Origin: Brevibacillus choshinensis
GTDB lineage: Bacteria > Bacillota > Bacilli > Brevibacillales > Brevibacillaceae
Reading direction: 5' to 3'
Length of the DNA: 64,000 nucleotides
NCBI RefSeq assembly: GCF_016811915.1
Contig: NZ_CP069127.1
Coordinates: 2,703,001 to 2,767,000 of the forward strand
In this document: positions 52,872 through 61,903 of the stretch, in pieces
Layout: every line of letters starts with the position of its first letter
How positions within the stretch are numbered: the stretch's first letter is position 1
Program-made: the position numbers and the translations under genes
The notes under the pieces: generated by a model
Told to the model about the DNA's origin: nothing
The model's input: the letters and a program-made list of their open reading frames with translations, nothing else
Databases searched by the model: none

Positions 52872-54524
52872 ATGATGAAGAAAAGAATCAAGCAAACCAT
52901 TAGTGTGGCGGCCATCGCGTCGCTCTTGGTCCTGGCAGGCTGCGGCGGCGGAAACACCGCTTCGAGCGGTACAGGCAGCAGTGCAGGAAACAGCAGTTCA
53001 TCGAGCAGTGCCGGCAAGACCATGTTCCTCGGGATGGTCAACCCTCCGATTCTCTTCAACCCGATCAACAGCGCTGACGTAGCCTCTCAATTTGCTGAGA
53101 AGTTCATGTTTGACTCCTTCCTGGAAATGGAAGGTCCGATGAAGTTTGCTCCCAAGCTCGCGGATTCCTTTGAGACGACCGACAATCAGACGTTCACCAT
53201 CAAGATCAACAAAGACGCCAAATGGTCGGATGGAAAGCCGGTGACTGCCGAGGATGCAGCGTTTACCTTCCAACTGATCGCCAATCCGAAAGTGGAGACC
53301 ACTGTAGGAGCGTACTTGTCGATGTTCGACGGACTGGAGATCACCGGGAAGCTGAAAGAGGGGCAAACCGAGCTGGCTTCTGTCAAGGTCCTGGATGAAA
53401 AGACGCTTCAATTCAAGACCAAGGCGCCTGTCGATCCCAACATGATCAAGGAGCAGCTGGGCACCAAGCTGATGATTTTGCCGAAGCATGCGCTCGAAAA
53501 AATTGACCCGTCGGCTCTGTCGCAGGACCCGTTCATGCAAAAGCCGACCGTCACCAACGGGCCGTTCAAGTTTGTTCAATACAAAAAAGACCAGTACATC
53601 GAATATGCGAAAAACCCGGATTACTACCTGGGCGCACCTGAGCTGGATAAGCTCTTCATCAAAGTCATGCCGGCACCTAACCTCGTCGCCCAGCTGCAAA
53701 CGGGAGAGCTGCACATGAACGTAGCGGGGGGAATCGGTAAAATCCCGCCGCAAGATTACGACACGGTGAAGAAGTTTGAAAATGTGCGAACCAAGGACGA
53801 GCCGCAATTTGGCTTCCAGACGATGATGTTCAATACGGAAAAAATTCCGGATCCAAAAGTGCGCCAAGCAATCGCCTATGCCCTCGATCGTCCGCAGATC
53901 GTAGACAAACTGCTGAAAGGCTACGGGGAGGTAGTGGATGGGCCGTATACGTCAATAAACCCATATTTGGATAAAAACCTGGAGAAATACAGCTACAACG
54001 TCGAAAAGGCCAAGCAGCTCCTGCAGGAAGCAGGCTGGGATTTCAATCGCGAGCTGTCCTTCGTAGTCCCTCTTGGAAACAAGGTCCGCGAGCAATCCGC
54101 TGATATCTTGACGCAAAACCTGCAGGCGATCGGCCTGAAAGTGAAGGTAACGACGTATGACTTCCCAACGATCATGCAAAAGGCCAAAGCAGGCGATTAT
54201 GAACTGCTCCTGATGGGGCTGACCTTTACGCTCGATCCTGAAGTATCCTCCCTGTACAGCTCGATCGGTAGCTTCAACTTCATGAAGTACAAGAATCCAA
54301 AGGTAGACGAGCTGCTCTTGAAAGGTAAAGCAGAACCGAATGCAGATAAGCGGAAGGAAATCTACGCAGAGCTGCAAAAAATCTGGAATACAGATGTCCC
54401 ATTGATCACTCTCTACTCCGACAACGAGTTTTCCGCAATCTCCAAGCAGGTGTCGAATGGCGAGCCAAAAGTATTCGGCTTCCATAACCACCTCGAAAAA
54501 TGGGCTGTAGGAGGCGCGCAATGA
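52872..54524 (+). CDS. Oligopeptide ABC transporter substrate-binding lipoprotein (operon 2)
   Basis: This 550-residue family 5 binding protein has the lipobox LAGC, which places the lipid on Cys24. A Ser/Gly-rich spacer follows, then the two-lobe binding domain with SFETTDNQTFTIKINKDAKWSDGKP (in part) and DPKVRQAIAYALDRPQIV as family marks. Tandem ATG codons (52872, 52875) follow GAGGGGG. The last gene of the transporter unit overlaps the dipeptidase start by four bases (ATGA). The ligand is unknown; the hydrolases around it suggest peptides or acylated amino acids. Confidence 0.93.
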   Translation: MMKKRIKQTISVAAIASLLVLAGCGGGNTASSGTGSSAGNSSSSSSAGKTMFLGMVNPPILFNPINSADVASQFAEKFMFDSFLEMEGPMKFAPKLADSFETTDNQTFTIKINKDAKWSDGKPVTAEDAAFTFQLIANPKVETTVGAYLSMFDGLEITGKLKEGQTELASVKVLDEKTLQFKTKAPVDPNMIKEQLGTKLMILPKHALEKIDPSALSQDPFMQKPTVTNGPFKFVQYKKDQYIEYAKNPDYYLGAPELDKLFIKVMPAPNLVAQLQTGELHMNVAGGIGKIPPQDYDTVKKFENVRTKDEPQFGFQTMMFNTEKIPDPKVRQAIAYALDRPQIVDKLLKGYGEVVDGPYTSINPYLDKNLEKYSYNVEKAKQLLQEAGWDFNRELSFVVPLGNKVREQSADILTQNLQAIGLKVKVTTYDFPTIMQKAKAGDYELLLMGLTFTLDPEVSSLYSSIGSFNFMKYKNPKVDELLLKGKAEPNADKRKEIYAELQKIWNTDVPLITLYSDNEFSAISKQVSNGEPKVFGFHNHLEKWAVGGAQ

Positions 54525-55924
54525 TGGAAAAGGAACAGCTGCTCAGCTACGTAAAGGAAAGTGTGCCGAGTGCCATTGAGACGCTCCAGGAGTACTTGAG
54601 ATTTCCCACCGTTTCCGCGCAGCACAAAGCGATACCTGAGACAGTCGACTTCGTAGCGGGGATCATCCAAGCTGCAGGAGGAGAAGTCAAGGTTCTCGAT
54701 GATTTAGGAGGAAACCCCCTCGTGTACGCATTTTTTGCGGCGGGGAGTGAAGGGGATGCCACAAAAACACTCCTGTTTTACAACCACTACGATGTCCAGC
54801 CGCCGGAGCCTTTTGGTGAATGGAATTCAGAACCGTTTGATCCCGTGATTGCGGATGGCAAGCTGTTTGCTCGCGGCGTCGCAGACAACAAGGGAGATCT
54901 GGTCGCACGCTTGACGGCAATCCAGCTCTTGCAAGACAAGTTTGGGGGCCTCCCATGCAATATCAAATTCCTCATTGAAGGCGAGGAGGAAATCGGCAGT
55001 CCGAATCTTGAGCCGTATCTGAAAGAATACCAGGATCTGTTTGCGGCGGATGCGTGCATTTGGGAATTCGGATCAAAGGATGAAGAAGACCGGATCAGCA
55101 TGGTGGCAGGAATCAAAGGAATGGCGTATCTCGAATTGACCTGCGTGGGGGCAGACATCGACATGCATTCCTCCGTGGGTGCCTACGTGGACAATGCCGC
55201 GTGGCGCTTGGTGCAGGCGTTGGCCACCATGAAAAACAAGCAGAATGAAATCTTGGTCGAGGGATTCTTCGATGGCATTGAAGAGCCGACAGACGGGGAA
55301 AAGCAGGTCACCTCCGAGCTACCGTTTGACGAAGAGGCAGTCAGCCGACTGTATGGACTGAAGCGTCCTCTCATCACTGCTGCGGCAGGTACGGACCCGC
55401 GAGAGGCGATGGTCTTTCATCCGACGATGACGATTTGCGGACTGGAGAGCGGCTATACGGGAGAAGGTGCGAAAACCGTCCTGCCGAAGTCGGCGAAGGC
55501 CAAAGTCGATTGCCGACTGGTGCCAGGTCAGGATCCCCAGCACATTCTCGCATGCATCCAGAAGCATCTGCTCCAGCACGGTTTTGACGACATCCAGGTG
55601 ACGATGATCAACGGGCAAAAAGCGTACCGCTCCGATTACCATCATCCGTTTGTCGCTCATGTGCTGGAAACAGCGCGGGTGGTATATGAGAAAGGAACGG
55701 TTCTTGCCCCCAATTCGGCGGGAACAGGTCCCATGTTTGCCTTTGGCGAAACGCTACAGCTGCCGATTGTCAGTACCGGAGTAGGCTGGATGGGGTCAAA
55801 GGCTCACGCGCCAAACGAGTCGATCCGCCTGAAGGATTTTGAACAGGGAATCGCGCATATGGTCTTGTTGCTCGCCGGATTTGCAGCTGCACTGACTGCT
55901 GAGGAAAACAGCGTGCAAGCCTAG
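54521..55924 (+). CDS. M20 family dipeptidase
   Basis: This 467-residue cytoplasmic metallopeptidase of the M20 CNDP-like group cleaves dipeptides or small amide substrates. The metal site is seen in YNHYDVQPPEP (His and Asp), GVADNKGDL (bridging Asp), EGEEEIGS (catalytic Glu and metal Glu) and the late NEsirl region with His. The dimer domain is in the middle. The start is ATG 54521, with GGAGG five bases upstream, overlapping the binding protein stop. It would trim what the transporter brings in. The length is normal for this group. Confidence 0.92.
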   Translation: MMEKEQLLSYVKESVPSAIETLQEYLRFPTVSAQHKAIPETVDFVAGIIQAAGGEVKVLDDLGGNPLVYAFFAAGSEGDATKTLLFYNHYDVQPPEPFGEWNSEPFDPVIADGKLFARGVADNKGDLVARLTAIQLLQDKFGGLPCNIKFLIEGEEEIGSPNLEPYLKEYQDLFAADACIWEFGSKDEEDRISMVAGIKGMAYLELTCVGADIDMHSSVGAYVDNAAWRLVQALATMKNKQNEILVEGFFDGIEEPTDGEKQVTSELPFDEEAVSRLYGLKRPLITAAAGTDPREAMVFHPTMTICGLESGYTGEGAKTVLPKSAKAKVDCRLVPGQDPQHILACIQKHLLQHGFDDIQVTMINGQKAYRSDYHHPFVAHVLETARVVYEKGTVLAPNSAGTGPMFAFGETLQLPIVSTGVGWMGSKAHAPNESIRLKDFEQGIAHMVLLLAGFAAALTAEENSVQA

Positions 55925-55946
55925 TGGTGTAAAGGGGGACGGGAGA

Positions 55947-57164
55947 ATGCTGAATGACTTGTTCGCCAAGCTCGATCAGCTTTATCCGGAAATGGTGAGT
56001 TTTCGCCGAGATCTTCACATGTATCCAGAGCTGTCATATCAAGAAGTGAATACTCCGCAAAAGGTGGCTGACTATCTTCAGACCCTAGGGCTGGAAGTAC
56101 GCACAGCAGTAGGAGGCCGAGGAGTCGTCGGCCTTCTGCGAGGCGGCAAGCCAGGCAGGACCATCGCTTTGCGTGCTGATTTTGACGCTCTCCCGATTCA
56201 GGATGAGAAACAGGTGGAGTACAAATCCCGCATTGCGGGTGTCATGCATGCATGTGGTCACGACATTCACACTGCTGCACTGGTTGGGGTTGCCCATGTG
56301 CTGAGCGAACGGAAAGACCAGCTTGCCGGCAATGTCGTATTCATTCACCAGTTCGCAGAAGAAATGCCTCCAGGCGGCGCAATCGAAATGATCAAGGATG
56401 GGTGCCTGGATGGCGTGGATGAGATCTATGGCGCACATGTATGGTCTTCGGAGCCTTTTGGCACGATTGGCGTCACCGATGGATTTGCGATGGCTTCCGG
56501 TGATGGCTTTGACATCGAAATTACGGGGCGGGGCGGTCACGGCGCACAGCCTCACCTGACGATTGACCCGCTTGTCGTGGGTTGTCAGCTGGTGGTGAAC
56601 CTTCAACAGATCGTCAGTCGGAGAGTCAACCCGATCGATTCAGCCGTTTTGTCGGTCGGTTCCATCCATAGCGGGTTGGCGGCCAATGTCATTCCTGATT
56701 CCTGCAGCATCAAAGGGACGGTTCGAACATTCAATGAGGAGGTTCGCCGATTCATCGAGCAGCAGGTTCGGCAGATCACTCAGTCGACCTGCGATGCGAT
56801 GGGGGCAGTCGGTACGGTTCACTATCGCTCAGGGTACAATGCGGTGTGGAATCATCCCGAGCAGACACGCCAGATTCGGCTGCTGGCACAGCAACTTGTC
56901 GGTGAAGAGAATGTAAAGCAGCTGGCGCCAAGCATGGCAGGGGAGGATTTCTCCAACTACCTGAATCAGGTGCCCGGAACGTTCTTCTTCGTCGGTGGAG
57001 GCAATCCAGCCATCGGGGCAGACTATCCTCACCATCACCCCATGTTTGATGTAGATGAACGTGCGATGCTGCTGATCGGGAAAGTCTTTCTTTCCGCCGT
57101 GATAGCGAGGGGGGAGGCTGAGACGCTTCCTGTCACTATGGAGTCGACGGCTTCCCAAGCATAA
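55947..57164 (+). CDS. M20D amidohydrolase (last in operon 2)
   Basis: This 405-residue enzyme is a close paralogue of the first gene in the operon. The two share openings of the type MLN(D/N)xFA and (H)MYPELSYQEV, plus HACGHDxHTA, EExxPGGAxEMI and GRGGHGAQPH. Metal ligands are complete. It removes acyl groups from N-acyl amino acids or peptides by family. The ATG follows GGGGGACGGGAG. Having two such enzymes at the ends of one transporter operon suggests two different acylated substrates or a recent duplication. A weak terminator follows. Confidence 0.92.
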   Translation: MLNDLFAKLDQLYPEMVSFRRDLHMYPELSYQEVNTPQKVADYLQTLGLEVRTAVGGRGVVGLLRGGKPGRTIALRADFDALPIQDEKQVEYKSRIAGVMHACGHDIHTAALVGVAHVLSERKDQLAGNVVFIHQFAEEMPPGGAIEMIKDGCLDGVDEIYGAHVWSSEPFGTIGVTDGFAMASGDGFDIEITGRGGHGAQPHLTIDPLVVGCQLVVNLQQIVSRRVNPIDSAVLSVGSIHSGLAANVIPDSCSIKGTVRTFNEEVRRFIEQQVRQITQSTCDAMGAVGTVHYRSGYNAVWNHPEQTRQIRLLAQQLVGEENVKQLAPSMAGEDFSNYLNQVPGTFFFVGGGNPAIGADYPHHHPMFDVDERAMLLIGKVFLSAVIARGEAETLPVTMESTASQA

Positions 57165-57198
57165 AATCAGAGTCAGCTGATCCCGATCCTACCAGGAG

Positions 57199-57228
57199 AA
57201 AGGCCTCGCAAATGCATGCGGGGTCTTT
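57199..57228 (+). terminator. Terminator at the end of operon 2
   Basis: AAAGGCCTCGC (57199-57209) pairs with GCGGGGTCTTT (57218-57228) with G-U pairs; the T run is short. Confidence 0.65.
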
Positions 57229-57338
57229 GTCATTGACGCAGGAGGTTGCCTGACAGTTACAAGGTGGACTTTCGTTTTTAAAAACAGGTACAATCGAGTT
57301 GTTGGAAGAAAGTTGGGACATGACAGGAGGCGAAGGAT

Positions 57339-58304
57339 ATGAGCAGCGAAACCAGCACCTACCAATTGGCCACTTTTGCAGGTGGATGCTTTTGGTGCAT
57401 GGTAAGCCCTTTTGATAAAATGCCAGGCATAATCAAAGTCATCTCCGGCTATACAGGTGGACACGTGGAGAATCCTACGTATGAAGAGGTGTGCTCCGAT
57501 ACCACTGGACACTATGAGGCTGTGCAGATCACCTTTGATCCTGCCGTTTTCTCGTACGAGCAGCTCGTGGAACTATTTTGGCGGCAAATCGACCCGACGG
57601 ATGCGGGAGGTCAATTTGGCGACCGCGGGCAATCGTATGCGCCAGTGATTTTCTATCACGATGAAGAGCAGCGACGTATTGCGGAAGAATCCAAACAGCG
57701 ACTGGATGAGAGCGGGCGCTTTGCAAAACCAATTGCAGTCGCTATCCTGCCAGCGAAGCGCTTTTATCCGGCGGAGGAGTACCATCAGGATTACTATAAA
57801 AAGAATCCGCTGCGTTACGAGTACTACAAGGCTGCCTCCGGGCGCGCAAGATTTACAAAGGAAGCTTGGAAAGACCGCGAGAAGCAGGAGGATCTGAAAA
57901 AGCGACTCACTCCTTTGCAATATGAAGTTACACAAAACAGCGGTACTGAGCGTCCATTTACAAACGAGTTTTGGAACCACAAGGAGGAAGGCATCTACGT
58001 GGATATCGTCTCCAATGAACCGCTCTTCAGTTCGTTGGACAAGTTTGATTCCGATTGCGGGTGGCCATCGTTTACGCAGCCTATTTCGCCTGATCAGGTG
58101 ACGGAGCACGTCGACCTCACGCACAACATGATCCGCACCGAGGTGCGAAGCAAGGAAGCAGACTCCCATCTGGGCCACGTATTCGAGGACGGTCCAGGAG
58201 AAAATGGACTTCGCTACTGCATCAACTCGGCCGCGCTGCGCTTCATTCCCAAAGACAAGCTGGAGAAAGAAGGCTTTGGGGAGTTTAAACGCTTGTTTAC
58301 GTAA
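57339..58304 (+). CDS. msrAB: Fused peptide methionine sulfoxide reductase MsrA/MsrB
   Basis: This 321-residue two-domain enzyme repairs both stereoisomers of methionine sulfoxide. The MsrA half (about 8-165) has the catalytic Cys17 in GGCFWC. The MsrB half (about 180-318) has SDCGWPSF and the catalytic Cys294 in [12 protein letters not shown]. The ATG follows AGGAGGCGAAGG. Fused MsrAB proteins are common in Bacilli, with the A domain first as here. It is cytoplasmic, since no signal peptide is seen. It forms a single-gene unit ended by a strong terminator and is not linked to the operon before it. Confidence 0.96.
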   Translation: MSSETSTYQLATFAGGCFWCMVSPFDKMPGIIKVISGYTGGHVENPTYEEVCSDTTGHYEAVQITFDPAVFSYEQLVELFWRQIDPTDAGGQFGDRGQSYAPVIFYHDEEQRRIAEESKQRLDESGRFAKPIAVAILPAKRFYPAEEYHQDYYKKNPLRYEYYKAASGRARFTKEAWKDREKQEDLKKRLTPLQYEVTQNSGTERPFTNEFWNHKEEGIYVDIVSNEPLFSSLDKFDSDCGWPSFTQPISPDQVTEHVDLTHNMIRTEVRSKEADSHLGHVFEDGPGENGLRYCINSAALRFIPKDKLEKEGFGEFKRLFT

Positions 58305-58329
58305 GAACAGGACAACCAAACCTGCTGCT

Positions 58330-58370
58330 GACCGTCCGCTCCAGTCACCCTGGAGTGTGACGGTCTTTTT
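58330..58370 (+). terminator. Terminator after msrAB
   Basis: GACCGTC (58330-58336) pairs with GACGGTC (58359-58365), with an inner CTCCAG/CTGGAG stem, followed by TTTTT. Confidence 0.92.
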
Positions 58371-58418
58371 GATTGGATCCTATAGGGGATCTCGCCTGAA
58401 CGTGCGTTCTGATGCAAA

Positions 58419-58436
58419 ACCTATAGTTATATAGGT
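58419..58436. promoter_or_regulatory. Operator-like palindrome before the BASS symporter gene
   Basis: ACCTATAGTTATATAGGT is an inverted repeat with seven-base arms and a four-base centre, about 100 bases before the symporter start. A second CCTATAGG lies at 58379. Its protein is unknown. Confidence 0.35.
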
Positions 58437-58539
58437 AACAAGTATAGACGGAATTGTTCCATTGTATAGAATAGTAAAAAGATGTGAAGTATAATGTAAA
58501 AAAATTCAATAGAGATATAAAAAGAGTGGAGAGATTGTA

Positions 58540-59469
58540 GTGAATACAATTGAAAGAATCAGTAAATTTGTCGGCGGCACTTTTTCCATCTGGGTCATTC
58601 TGTTTGCGGTCTTCGGATTTTTTGCTCCGGAAGCCTTTGTAGGGGGGAAAGGGTATATTTCTCTGCTTCTCGGCGTGATTATGTTTGGGATGGGCTTGAC
58701 CTTGTCCAAGGAAGATTTTCGTGAAGTTTTCCGGCGTCCCATGGATGTGCTCATCGGTGTTGTCGGCCATTACCTGATCATGCCGTCACTGGCTTTTGCC
58801 CTGGCAGTGGTTCTGCAGCTGCCGCCTGATATCGCAGTCGGTGTCATTCTGGTAGGATGCTGCCCGAGCGGTACTGCCTCTAACGTGATGACCTATCTAT
58901 CCAAAGGTGATGTAGCATTGGGTGTATCGATTGCTTCCGTCTCGACTCTCATCGCACCATTGGCAACACCAGCGCTGATTTCCCTGCTGGCGGGACAATG
59001 GATGAACATTAACACGCAATCCCTGATTATGGACATCATCACTGTCGTTATTGTACCGATCGTCCTTGGCGTGGTTGTAAAGGCATTGTTCCAAAAGCAA
59101 GCGGAAGCGAGCGCGAAGGCACTTCCACTCGTTTCTACCATTGCTATCGTCCTGATCGTGGCTATCGTTGTAGCGATCAACAAAGGTAAAATCATGGAAA
59201 CCGGACTGATGATCTTCGCCGTAGTCATCCTGCACAACTTGCTGGGATATTTGCTCGGGTACGGCTTCGCCAAGCTGTTTGGCCTGAATTTGGCGAAACG
59301 CAAAGCCGTAACCTTGGAGACCGGGATGCAAAACTCTGGACTGGGTGCTGCCCTCGCTGCAGCGCATTTCAATCCGCTTGCTGCAGTCCCTAGTGCGATT
59401 TTCAGCGTATGGCATAACATTTCCGGTTCTGTGCTCGCTACTTGGTTCGCTAAGAAGGAAGAGAAATAA
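58540..59469 (+). CDS. Bile acid:sodium symporter (BASS) family protein
   Basis: This 309-residue membrane protein has nine or ten helices and belongs to the BASS family. GVILVGCCPSGTASNVMTYLSKGDVALGVSIAS (in part), in the middle, and ETGMQNSGLGAALA, near the end, are the two crossing-helix motifs that hold sodium. Bacterial members move a range of organic acids, and bile acid is not implied. It starts with GTG 58540, preceded by GGAGAG. Sequence around the start is AT-rich. It stands alone between two terminators. Confidence 0.93.
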   Translation: MNTIERISKFVGGTFSIWVILFAVFGFFAPEAFVGGKGYISLLLGVIMFGMGLTLSKEDFREVFRRPMDVLIGVVGHYLIMPSLAFALAVVLQLPPDIAVGVILVGCCPSGTASNVMTYLSKGDVALGVSIASVSTLIAPLATPALISLLAGQWMNINTQSLIMDIITVVIVPIVLGVVVKALFQKQAEASAKALPLVSTIAIVLIVAIVVAINKGKIMETGLMIFAVVILHNLLGYLLGYGFAKLFGLNLAKRKAVTLETGMQNSGLGAALAAAHFNPLAAVPSAIFSVWHNISGSVLATWFAKKEEK

Positions 59470-59491
59470 AAAGGATTGTGGATCCGTATAC

Positions 59492-59533
59492 CTCCGTTCC
59501 AACAAGGCAGAGCCTATGGGACGGAGTTTTTTT
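59492..59533 (+). terminator. Terminator after the BASS gene
   Basis: CTCCGTTCC (59492-59500) pairs with GGGACGGAG (59518-59526), with one G-T pair, followed by seven T. Confidence 0.9.
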
Positions 59534-59669
59534 GTTTGCGCCTAATTTCAGGAAACGTGTAACGAAATCAGACGGATGTATGTCATAATGATTACGTACG
59601 CTATAGACAATCGTACGGATATCCGCAACAGGCAGAGATCATGGCTGCCTAATCGAAAGGAACGACAAG

Positions 59670-60608
59670 ATGAGAACTACGCTACATAGCCCTCTAAAAA
59701 ATCCATTCATTCTCATGTCTGCGGTAGTGTTACTCTTGAGCGGGTGCAGCAGTGCGGCAGCACCGAATCAGTCGGATTTGCCTGCCCCTACAGAACAGAC
59801 AGAACCAGCCCAACCGGCAGATCCGAGCAAAACGGCGGAGCCAAGCAAACCATCTGATACGGTGCAAAAGCCGGCGGAAGGAAAAGCACCTGTCGCCTCG
59901 CCTCCAAAAGCACCGACGGAACAACCAAAACCGCCAGCGAAAGCAAATCCGGTTGAGCAAAAGCCTGTGAAGAAGCCATCGGAAACCGTGCAGATGCCTG
60001 CTTTGGATGTGGTAGCCGAACCGCAAAGCATGACTGTGCTCGTGAATAAACAGCATCAGCTGCCGGATCAATATACCCCGAACGATTTGGTTTTCCCGAA
60101 CGTTCCTTATCTGTTGCCTGAGAAGAGCGAAAAACGCCAAATGAGAAAGGAAGCAGCGGCTGCCCTGGAGCAACTTTTTTCCGCAGCGAAGGCAGATGGC
60201 GTCTCCCTCGCAGGAGTTTCTGCGTACCGTTCCCATGCGTACCAAAAAGCGTTGTTTAATCGCTATGTGCAAAAGGATGGCTTGGAAAAAGCCCGCACGT
60301 ACAGTGCAATACCAGGGACCAGCGAGCATGAAACGGGTCTTGCCATCGATGTATCCGGGGCAGACGGAAAATGCGCGGCAACCAGCTGCTTTGCGGGAAC
60401 CAAGGAAGCAAAGTGGCTCGCACAGCATGCGCACGAGTACGGTTTTATCATCCGCTACCCGGATGGAAAAGACAATATAACCGGCTATATGTATGAGCCA
60501 TGGCATCTGCGCTATGTTGGAAACGAAGTCGCACAAGCCGTAACGGCGAAAAACATCACGCTCGAGGAGTATTTCGGTGTCGCTCCGGTTTCGTCGGAGA
60601 AGAAGTAG
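59670..60608 (+). CDS. Lipoprotein D,D-carboxypeptidase, VanY-like (M15B)
   Basis: This 312-residue lipoprotein trims the last D-alanine of peptidoglycan side chains outside the cell. The signal ends in LLSGC (Cys26). A Pro/Lys/Glu-rich linker spans about 30-110. The M15 domain carries the zinc site His220 and Asp227 (SEHETGLAID), with Glu276 and His279 in EPWH. The ATG has AAGGAACG upstream. No vancomycin-resistance genes are near, so a housekeeping wall role is more likely. A long-loop terminator follows. Confidence 0.94.
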   Translation: MRTTLHSPLKNPFILMSAVVLLLSGCSSAAAPNQSDLPAPTEQTEPAQPADPSKTAEPSKPSDTVQKPAEGKAPVASPPKAPTEQPKPPAKANPVEQKPVKKPSETVQMPALDVVAEPQSMTVLVNKQHQLPDQYTPNDLVFPNVPYLLPEKSEKRQMRKEAAAALEQLFSAAKADGVSLAGVSAYRSHAYQKALFNRYVQKDGLEKARTYSAIPGTSEHETGLAIDVSGADGKCAATSCFAGTKEAKWLAQHAHEYGFIIRYPDGKDNITGYMYEPWHLRYVGNEVAQAVTAKNITLEEYFGVAPVSSEKK

Positions 60609-60620
60609 CTTTCATGAAAG

Positions 60621-60675
60621 AAAAGACAGGCTTAGTCTTCCTATGAATGAAAGGGGAGAAAGGGCCTGTCTTTTT
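60621..60675 (+). terminator. Terminator after the carboxypeptidase gene
   Basis: AAAAGACAGGC (60621-60631) pairs with GCCTGTCTTTT (60664-60674) over a long loop, followed by T. Confidence 0.82.
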
Positions 60676-60727
60676 ATTTGGGAGGAGATCTTCGATGGAA
60701 GTAGTACTCAAAAAGCAACGAAAATTG

Positions 60728-60745
60728 ACGTAATATTTATTACGT
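60728..60745. promoter_or_regulatory. Operator-like palindrome before the small membrane protein gene
   Basis: ACGTAATATTTATTACGT has eight-base arms and a two-base centre. It overlaps a possible -35 (TTGACG at 60725-60730) and lies about 130 bases before the small gene. Bound protein unknown. Confidence 0.4.
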
Positions 60746-60878
60746 TAACTGCAAATGCCTGTTGGTTGAAAATAAAGTTTTAAACCAGTATTAGACTAAA
60801 TAATAAAGGTATAGACTGGCATCGAGAGTAAGCTGACAGCAGAAGAGTTAAATAATCATTGTTTAAGGAGTAATTTGT

Positions 60879-61133
60879 TTGGGGAAAACTCATGTTGGTT
60901 TGGTAATCATTGCTGGTGCCATTTTTTTAGTTTTGTTAGGCGTGTTTTTGTGGAAAAAGGGAGACCAGAAAGTGCAATTTTGGGAGGCTCTACTTGATGT
61001 AATAGGGGATATAATAACATTTCAACTACCCATCTTTTTCACTTTTCGTGCATGGGCAGTGTTTTCTTGGATGATTGGAATTGGAATTTTAATAATAGCT
61101 ATAGTTGCGTTAGTCACGAAATACATCTCTTGA
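60879..61133 (+). CDS. Small AT-rich membrane protein, function unknown
   Basis: This 84-residue protein has two or three hydrophobic segments (about 5-25, 45-60 and 60-82), with a polar KKGDQK loop. I do not recognise a family. The start is TTG 60879, eight bases after a perfect AAGGAG. Base composition is visibly more AT-rich than the neighbours, in both the gene and its flanks (60680-61140), which suggests a later arrival. A perfect long hairpin follows at 61160-61204. An operator-like palindrome lies upstream, so the unit looks self-contained. Confidence 0.6.
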   Translation: MGKTHVGLVIIAGAIFLVLLGVFLWKKGDQKVQFWEALLDVIGDIITFQLPIFFTFRAWAVFSWMIGIGILIIAIVALVTKYIS

Positions 61134-61159
61134 CTAACGGGTTCGTTAGGTCAATGAAA

Positions 61160-61204
61160 CAGAGGCAGTCCAGGACTTTATTTTCGTGTCCTGGACTGCC
61201 TCTG
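61160..61204. repeat. Perfect 17-bp inverted repeat, hairpin
   Basis: Arms 61160-61176 and 61188-61204 are fully complementary around an 11-base AT-rich loop. No T tract follows on either side, so it is a poor intrinsic terminator. It lies between the small membrane gene and the AHSA1 gene. Confidence 0.85.
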
Positions 61205-61332
61205 ACTCTTATATCAGGGCTAATCTAAATGAGTTGATCAATGATGACAAACATGGAACGGAACGCAAGGGAAACTACATAGCGATATCGCTTTCGGCAA
61301 GTCAAAGTCAATTTCATATCGGAGGAATGGAC

Positions 61333-61806
61333 ATGAACCAAAACAACGAAACAAACAAAATCGCAACCCAAGTAGGTGAATGCGAGATTGTGATCACCCG
61401 CATATTGGATGCTCCTCGCGAGCTTGTGTTTGATGCTTGGACGAAAGAGGAGAACCTGTCGAAGTGGTGGGGACCTAGAGGCTTTACGACGACTTTTCAG
61501 AAGTTTGATATGAAGCCGGGCGGTACATGGCAGTTTATCATGCACGGTCCTGATGGCGTTGATTATCCCAACACCAACGTCTTTGTAGAGGTCGCTAAAC
61601 CCGAGCGAATCGTCATCAAACATACTGTGTTTCCCCATTTTCTGGCGACAGCAACCTTTGAGGATCTGGATGGTAAGACCAAACTCACTTATAGAACAGT
61701 TTTTGAAGAAAACGCGGCTGCATTCGATAAGGTGAAAACATATGCCGTCCCAGGTGCCGAACAGACCATGGATCGTCTGGAGGAGCATCTGGCGAGTATG
61801 TCTTAA
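61333..61806 (+). CDS. SRPBCC/AHSA1 family protein
   Basis: This 157-residue protein has the START-like (SRPBCC) fold of the AHSA1/YndB type. The opening ITRILDAPRELVFDAWT, then LSKWWGPRGFTTT, DMKPGGTWQFIMHGPDG, and the last helix AEQTMDRLEEHLA are the family pattern. Such proteins bind small hydrophobic ligands; the role is mostly unknown. ATG 61333 is seven bases after GGAGG, while ATG 61327 would be only one base away. An in-frame start at 61186 lies in the hairpin region and is unlikely. No terminator is evident before the convergent rraA-like gene. Confidence 0.9.
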   Translation: MNQNNETNKIATQVGECEIVITRILDAPRELVFDAWTKEENLSKWWGPRGFTTTFQKFDMKPGGTWQFIMHGPDGVDYPNTNVFVEVAKPERIVIKHTVFPHFLATATFEDLDGKTKLTYRTVFEENAAAFDKVKTYAVPGAEQTMDRLEEHLASMS

Positions 61807-61903
61807 AAGTAAGAGGCGAGCCTCGTATTGATGCCGCCGGGATCTATGAAGCCTATTTTCTATTTCATCCCATTACCTAACATCTACCGCAACAATAACT
61901 GTG

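Noticed and set aside
59670..60608. Part of a vancomycin-resistance cluster
   Set aside because: The VanY-like domain stands alone; no VanR/S/H/A/X-like genes are nearby, and such carboxypeptidases are common in spore-formers.
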